Shown in pieces: positions 61,403 through 64,000 of a stretch of 64,000 bases of DNA. The notes below the pieces were generated by a model. It was not told the DNA's origin. It was given only the letters and a program-made list of their open reading frames with translations, and made no database searches. The number at the start of each line of letters is the position of its first letter. Position 1 is the stretch's first letter. The position numbers and the translations under genes were made by a program. This stretch comes from an uncultured Clostridia bacterium (GTDB lineage Bacteria > Bacillota > Clostridia > Christensenellales > Borkfalkiaceae): contig CALVLN010000005.1 in assembly GCA_944338165.1 (NCBI GenBank), positions 79,077 through 143,076 on the forward strand, given 5' to 3'.

Positions 61403-61478
61403 GCCTTGGTAGCTCAGTTGGTAGAGCAAGGGACTGAAAATCCCTCTGTCGGTGGTTCGATTCCGCCCCAAGGCACCA
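61403..61478 (+). tRNA. tRNA-Phe (GAA)
   Basis: Acceptor GCCTTGG/CCAAGGC, anticodon loop CTGAAAA, encoded CCA. Confidence 0.95.
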
Positions 61479-61483
61479 CTCAT

Positions 61484-61559
61484 GCTGGTGTAGCTCAATC
61501 GGCAGAGCAGCTGATTTGTAATCAGCAGGTTGCGGGTTCAATTCCAGTCACCAGCTCCA
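61484..61559 (+). tRNA. tRNA-Thr (TGT)
   Basis: Acceptor GCTGGTG/CACCAGC, anticodon loop TTTGTAA, encoded CCA. Confidence 0.93.
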
Positions 61560-61586
61560 CCGCGAACGCCACACAACAGCATATAC

Positions 61587-61671
61587 GGACAGATTCCCGA
61601 GCGGCCAAAGGGATCAGACTGTAAATCTGACGTCTTCGACTTCGGTGGTTCGAATCCACCTCTGTCCACCA
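61587..61671 (+). tRNA. tRNA-Tyr (GTA)
   Basis: Class II, 85 bases with long variable arm. Acceptor GGACAGA/TCTGTCC, anticodon loop CTGTAAA, encoded CCA. Confidence 0.95.
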
Positions 61672-61674
61672 GCA

Positions 61675-61705
61675 AAAGGCGATGCCTCAACGGGCATCGC
61701 CTTTT
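61675..61705 (+). terminator. Terminator of the tRNA cluster
   Basis: An 11-bp stem (AAGGCGATGCC with GGCATCGCCTT) and a short T run. The stretch 61706-61832 before the next gene shows nothing else. Confidence 0.85.
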
Positions 61706-61832
61706 GTGTCGTGACCGTGCAAACAAAACGGCCGCATCTGCGGTCGCATCGCCGCTTTGCGGCCCTGCCGTTCATGCCGCCCCGCACGGCTCGCTGCCTG
61801 CAGCCGTTACAAACCGATCGAGGAAGATATAT

Positions 61833-62273
61833 ATGAAAATTTTCACGCTCCCCTCCCGAACGCCGCAAACGCTCGAAACGCTCCTGCGAATCTGGGAAGA
61901 CTCCGTAACCGCAACGCACCGTTTTTTGAGCGCCGAGGAAATCAAAGCCATAAAGCGCTATGTTCCGCAGGCGCTGCAAACGGTACAAGATCTCGTCATT
62001 GCGGAAACCGGGCCCGATGCGATCGCCGCGTTTATGGGGGTCGAAAACCGCAGGATCGAGATGCTGTTCGTTGCGCCCGAAGCGCGCGGCCGCGGGATCG
62101 GGAAAGCGTTGATCCGCTTTGCCGTCTGCACGTTCGGCGCAAACGAGGTCACGGTAAACGAACAAAACACGCAGGCGGTCGGCTTTTATGAGCATATGGG
62201 GTTCAAACCGTACAAACGCACCCCGTTGGACGAACAGGGCAACGCGTATCCGCTTCTGTATCTGCGATCGTGA
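61833..62273 (+). CDS. GNAT family N-acetyltransferase
   Basis: 146 residues. The acetyl-CoA loop VAPEARGRGIGKALI and the C-terminal NTQAVGFYEHMGFKPYKR are GNAT hallmarks. The N-terminus (LLRIWEDSVTATHRFL) resembles YjaB-type enzymes. GAGGAAG lies 6 bases before ATG 61833. Base composition is less GC-rich than the core genes. Substrate unknown. Confidence 0.88.
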   Translation: MKIFTLPSRTPQTLETLLRIWEDSVTATHRFLSAEEIKAIKRYVPQALQTVQDLVIAETGPDAIAAFMGVENRRIEMLFVAPEARGRGIGKALIRFAVCTFGANEVTVNEQNTQAVGFYEHMGFKPYKRTPLDEQGNAYPLLYLRS

Positions 62274-62741
62274 CCCTGCTCTTTTTCCTGCCGTCTCCCG
62301 AAAGGCGGATGAATCGGGATTGCCCTCAATCTGCCCCCAATTTTGCCCCCAAATTATAAAATCAAATGCGAATCGGCATGCAAAAAAGCGCAAAAAAAGA
62401 CCAAAAACAAGCGTTTTATGCTCATTTTTGGCCTATTTTGGCTTTAAAGGATAAAATGCTACCTTGCCATTTGCCCCACAAACTATGCGTATATTATAGC
62501 AAAGTCTGTAAATGCCGTCAATGATTTGCTTGCCTGAGTACATACAGTTCCACTTCTTTTCTTCTCTCCTTTTCACGCTTTCCTCCAAAAAATTTTTACC
62601 TTTACTCTGTAAATCGTCTTTCGACATTATATCCGACAATTCGTGTTGATTTTTAATTTTTGTCGATTATAGACTGACAGAACTATTGACAGCAATATTT
62701 TTGTCGAGTATAATAGAATAAAAAGCAATAGGAGAAATGCT
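62274..62741. other. AT-rich intergenic stretch
   Basis: About 470 bases without a supported gene. Composition drops sharply in GC after about 62300. A short tandem pair of CCCCCAA-type runs (62321-62350) is seen. From 62657 two similar segments (TTTTTGTCGATTATAG and TTTTTGTCGAGTATAATAG) form direct repeats around the promoter of the next gene. This looks like the left border of acquired DNA. Confidence 0.5.
62686..62714 (+). promoter_or_regulatory. Consensus promoter of the AAA/DUF4143 gene
   Basis: TTGACA (62686-62691), 17 bases, TATAAT (62709-62714). The direct repeat TTTTTGTCGA covers the -10 region and an upstream copy, and could be a regulator site. Confidence 0.85.
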
Positions 62742-63941
62742 ATGATCCTCCGCAAAACCTATCTCGACCAAATCATTCCGCTTATCGACAAGAACCTTAT
62801 CAAAGTGCTTACGGGCGTCCGCCGTTCGGGTAAAACCGTTTTATTGCAACAGATACAGGACTATCTTCTGCAACACGGGCGGCGCAAAAACAACGTCGTA
62901 TATATCAGTTTTGAATCCAAAGCCAACGCTCACCTGAAAAATTCGGACGCGCTCTATGCGTATCTCATCGACGCAGCGAAAAAAGCCGACGGAAAAACGT
63001 ATATTTTCCTCGACGAAATACAAACCGTTTCCGCTTGGGAGGAAGTAGTATCTTCCCTTCTTGTCGATCTCGATTGCGACATTTACATTACGGGTTCCAA
63101 TTCCAAACTGCTCTCCGGCGAGCTTGCAACGCTGATCGCGGGAAGGTATATCCAGATCCACGTCTATCCCTTCACCTTGTCCGAAGCAAAGGAGATCACG
63201 CAGCAAAACGCAACGTTCGTTTCGGACGATGCGCTCTTTTTAGACTATCTGCGTTACGGCGGACTGCCGCTGCGCTTTTCCCTTGAAGAAATTTCGGTGG
63301 AGCCGTATCTTTCGGACACCTACGACGCCATCGTCGTCAAAGACATCATTCAGCGCAACAAACTCAACGACAATACTCTTTTGAATCTGCTCCTTTCCTT
63401 TCTGATGCACAACATCGCCAACCCATTCTCGGCGCGCTCGATCGTTTCCGCCCTCGCCGCAAACGGGATACGAACATCGGTCGATACCGTCCTCGCATAT
63501 ATCGGGTACATCAAGAACGCGATGATCATGAGCTCCGTACAGCGATACGACATCAAAGGGAAAAAACTGCTTACCGCGGGTGAAAAATACTATGCCGTCG
63601 ATTTAGGTCTCAGGAACGTCATTAAAGCGAGCAACGAAATAGATTTTAACAAGCTTTATGAAAACGTCGTCTATCTCGAACTTCTCTCCCGCGGATATGA
63701 CGTAAAAGTCGGCAAAACCGATAACTATGAGATCGACTTCGTCGCCTATAAGGGCAAAGAACGCATCTATGTTCAGGTCTGCTATCTTCTCGCTTCCCCC
63801 GAAACGGTGGAACGCGAGTTCGGCAATCTTGAAAGAATAAACGACAATTATCCCAAATACGTCATCTCCGGCGACCTGCCCGATTTTTCGCGGAATGGCA
63901 TACGCCACTTCAATATCATTCGCTTCCTGCTCGATAAGTAA
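62742..63941 (+). CDS. AAA ATPase with DUF4143 domain
   Basis: 399 residues. AAA_14 domain with Walker A GVRRSGKT near residue 30, Walker B IFLDEIQ near 95 and sensor TGSNSKLL. The C-terminal DUF4143 half (~200-399) has AVDLGLRN and YELLSRG-like VYLELLSRGYDV with a nuclease-like GKTDNYEIDFVAYKG (D-x(n)-E/D-x-K pattern). Such proteins are common, mobile and often genomic-island borne; function is not settled. AGGAGAAATGCT precedes the ATG. AT-richer than most of the window. Confidence 0.88.
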   Translation: MILRKTYLDQIIPLIDKNLIKVLTGVRRSGKTVLLQQIQDYLLQHGRRKNNVVYISFESKANAHLKNSDALYAYLIDAAKKADGKTYIFLDEIQTVSAWEEVVSSLLVDLDCDIYITGSNSKLLSGELATLIAGRYIQIHVYPFTLSEAKEITQQNATFVSDDALFLDYLRYGGLPLRFSLEEISVEPYLSDTYDAIVVKDIIQRNKLNDNTLLNLLLSFLMHNIANPFSARSIVSALAANGIRTSVDTVLAYIGYIKNAMIMSSVQRYDIKGKKLLTAGEKYYAVDLGLRNVIKASNEIDFNKLYENVVYLELLSRGYDVKVGKTDNYEIDFVAYKGKERIYVQVCYLLASPETVEREFGNLERINDNYPKYVISGDLPDFSRNGIRHFNIIRFLLDK

Positions 63942-63952
63942 TTCAGATGCCC

Positions 63953-63985
63953 GGCAGCGGCTTTGAGCCGCTGCCTTTTCTTTTT
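63953..63985 (+). terminator. Terminator of the AAA/DUF4143 gene
   Basis: GGCAGCGGC-TTTGA-GCCGCTGCC followed by TTTTCTTTTT. Confidence 0.92.
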
Positions 63986-64000
63986 ACTTTCCGCCCTTAT

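Noticed and set aside
61614..62393. Long minus-strand ORF opposite the tRNA-Tyr and GNAT genes
   Set aside because: It runs antisense through a tRNA and an enzyme gene, a familiar spurious translation pattern at tRNA clusters.
62433..62639. Minus-strand ORF of 68 codons
   Set aside because: No ribosome binding site, no family, AT-rich intergenic context; not supportable.
61587..62741. Integration site (attL/attR) at the tRNA-Tyr 3' end
   Set aside because: No second copy of the tRNA-Tyr 3' end was found in the window, and no integrase is next to it.

Overview
The window reads as a GC-rich chromosome segment of an endospore-forming, Gram-positive member of the Clostridia. The evidence is spoIIAA-spoIIAB-sigF, spoVAC, spoVAD, spoVAE, yunB and yabP-yabQ, together with a CIRCE operator at clpB, a Gram-positive type LexA box, short-form HisG with HisZ, and consensus sigma-A promoters. 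Genes are tightly packed and mostly on the minus strand, often with ATGA stop/start overlaps. I cannot name the genus. A gut Christensenellales-like lineage is a guess only.

Layout. 1-9.9 kb: a nadD-yqeK fusion (cut by the left edge), a membrane protein, the recX-birA-nnr operon, clpB, a lipoprotein, ilvE and yigZ. 9.9-13.6 kb: tyrS, preceded by a tyrosine-rich leader peptide and an intrinsic terminator, then a small unknown gene, an autoregulated WYL regulator and a coiled-coil lipoprotein. 13.7-22.0 kb: murG, yunB and a split spoVA locus. spoVAC is separated from spoVAD-spoVAE by an independently promoted unit encoding two YbjN-like proteins and a 1118-residue fusion of a Clp-type AAA+ module, a receiver-like domain and an FtsH-type AAA+ protease. 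22.1-30.9 kb: a compact phage head and DNA-packaging module (terminase, portal, scaffold-like, capsid, adaptor-like, hub-like) without visible tail, lysis or integrase genes. A LexA box lies upstream of its putative regulator. 31-41 kb: a secreted propeller-like protein, a nucleoside hydrolase homologue, an ABC-F protein, a DUF368 transporter, a low-molecular-weight phosphatase, an XRE regulator and the yabP-yabQ-divIC-ppx-M50 operon. 41-52 kb: two heterodimeric ABC exporter pairs (one with a MarR regulator), ylmH, an SPFH protein and an isolated tyrosine recombinase. 52-59.4 kb: a complete-looking his operon without hisC, hisZ-G-D-B-H-A-F-IE, ending in an aldolase-family gene. 59.5-64 kb: spoIIA, five tRNA genes (Met, Asp, Phe, Thr, Tyr), a GNAT acetyltransferase and a less GC-rich AAA/DUF4143 gene.

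Two observations stand out. First, tyrS appears to be controlled by classical ribosome-mediated attenuation rather than by the T-box usual in Firmicutes: an 18-codon leader with four Tyr codons and three mutually exclusive pairings sits behind a consensus promoter. Second, many -10 boxes in this window lie only 5-9 bases before the start codon, with no ribosome binding site. This holds for nadD, the tyrS leader, ylmH, an XRE regulator, the nucleoside hydrolase, a secreted protein, yunB, yabP and perhaps murG, so leaderless transcripts seem common here in both vegetative and sporulation genes.
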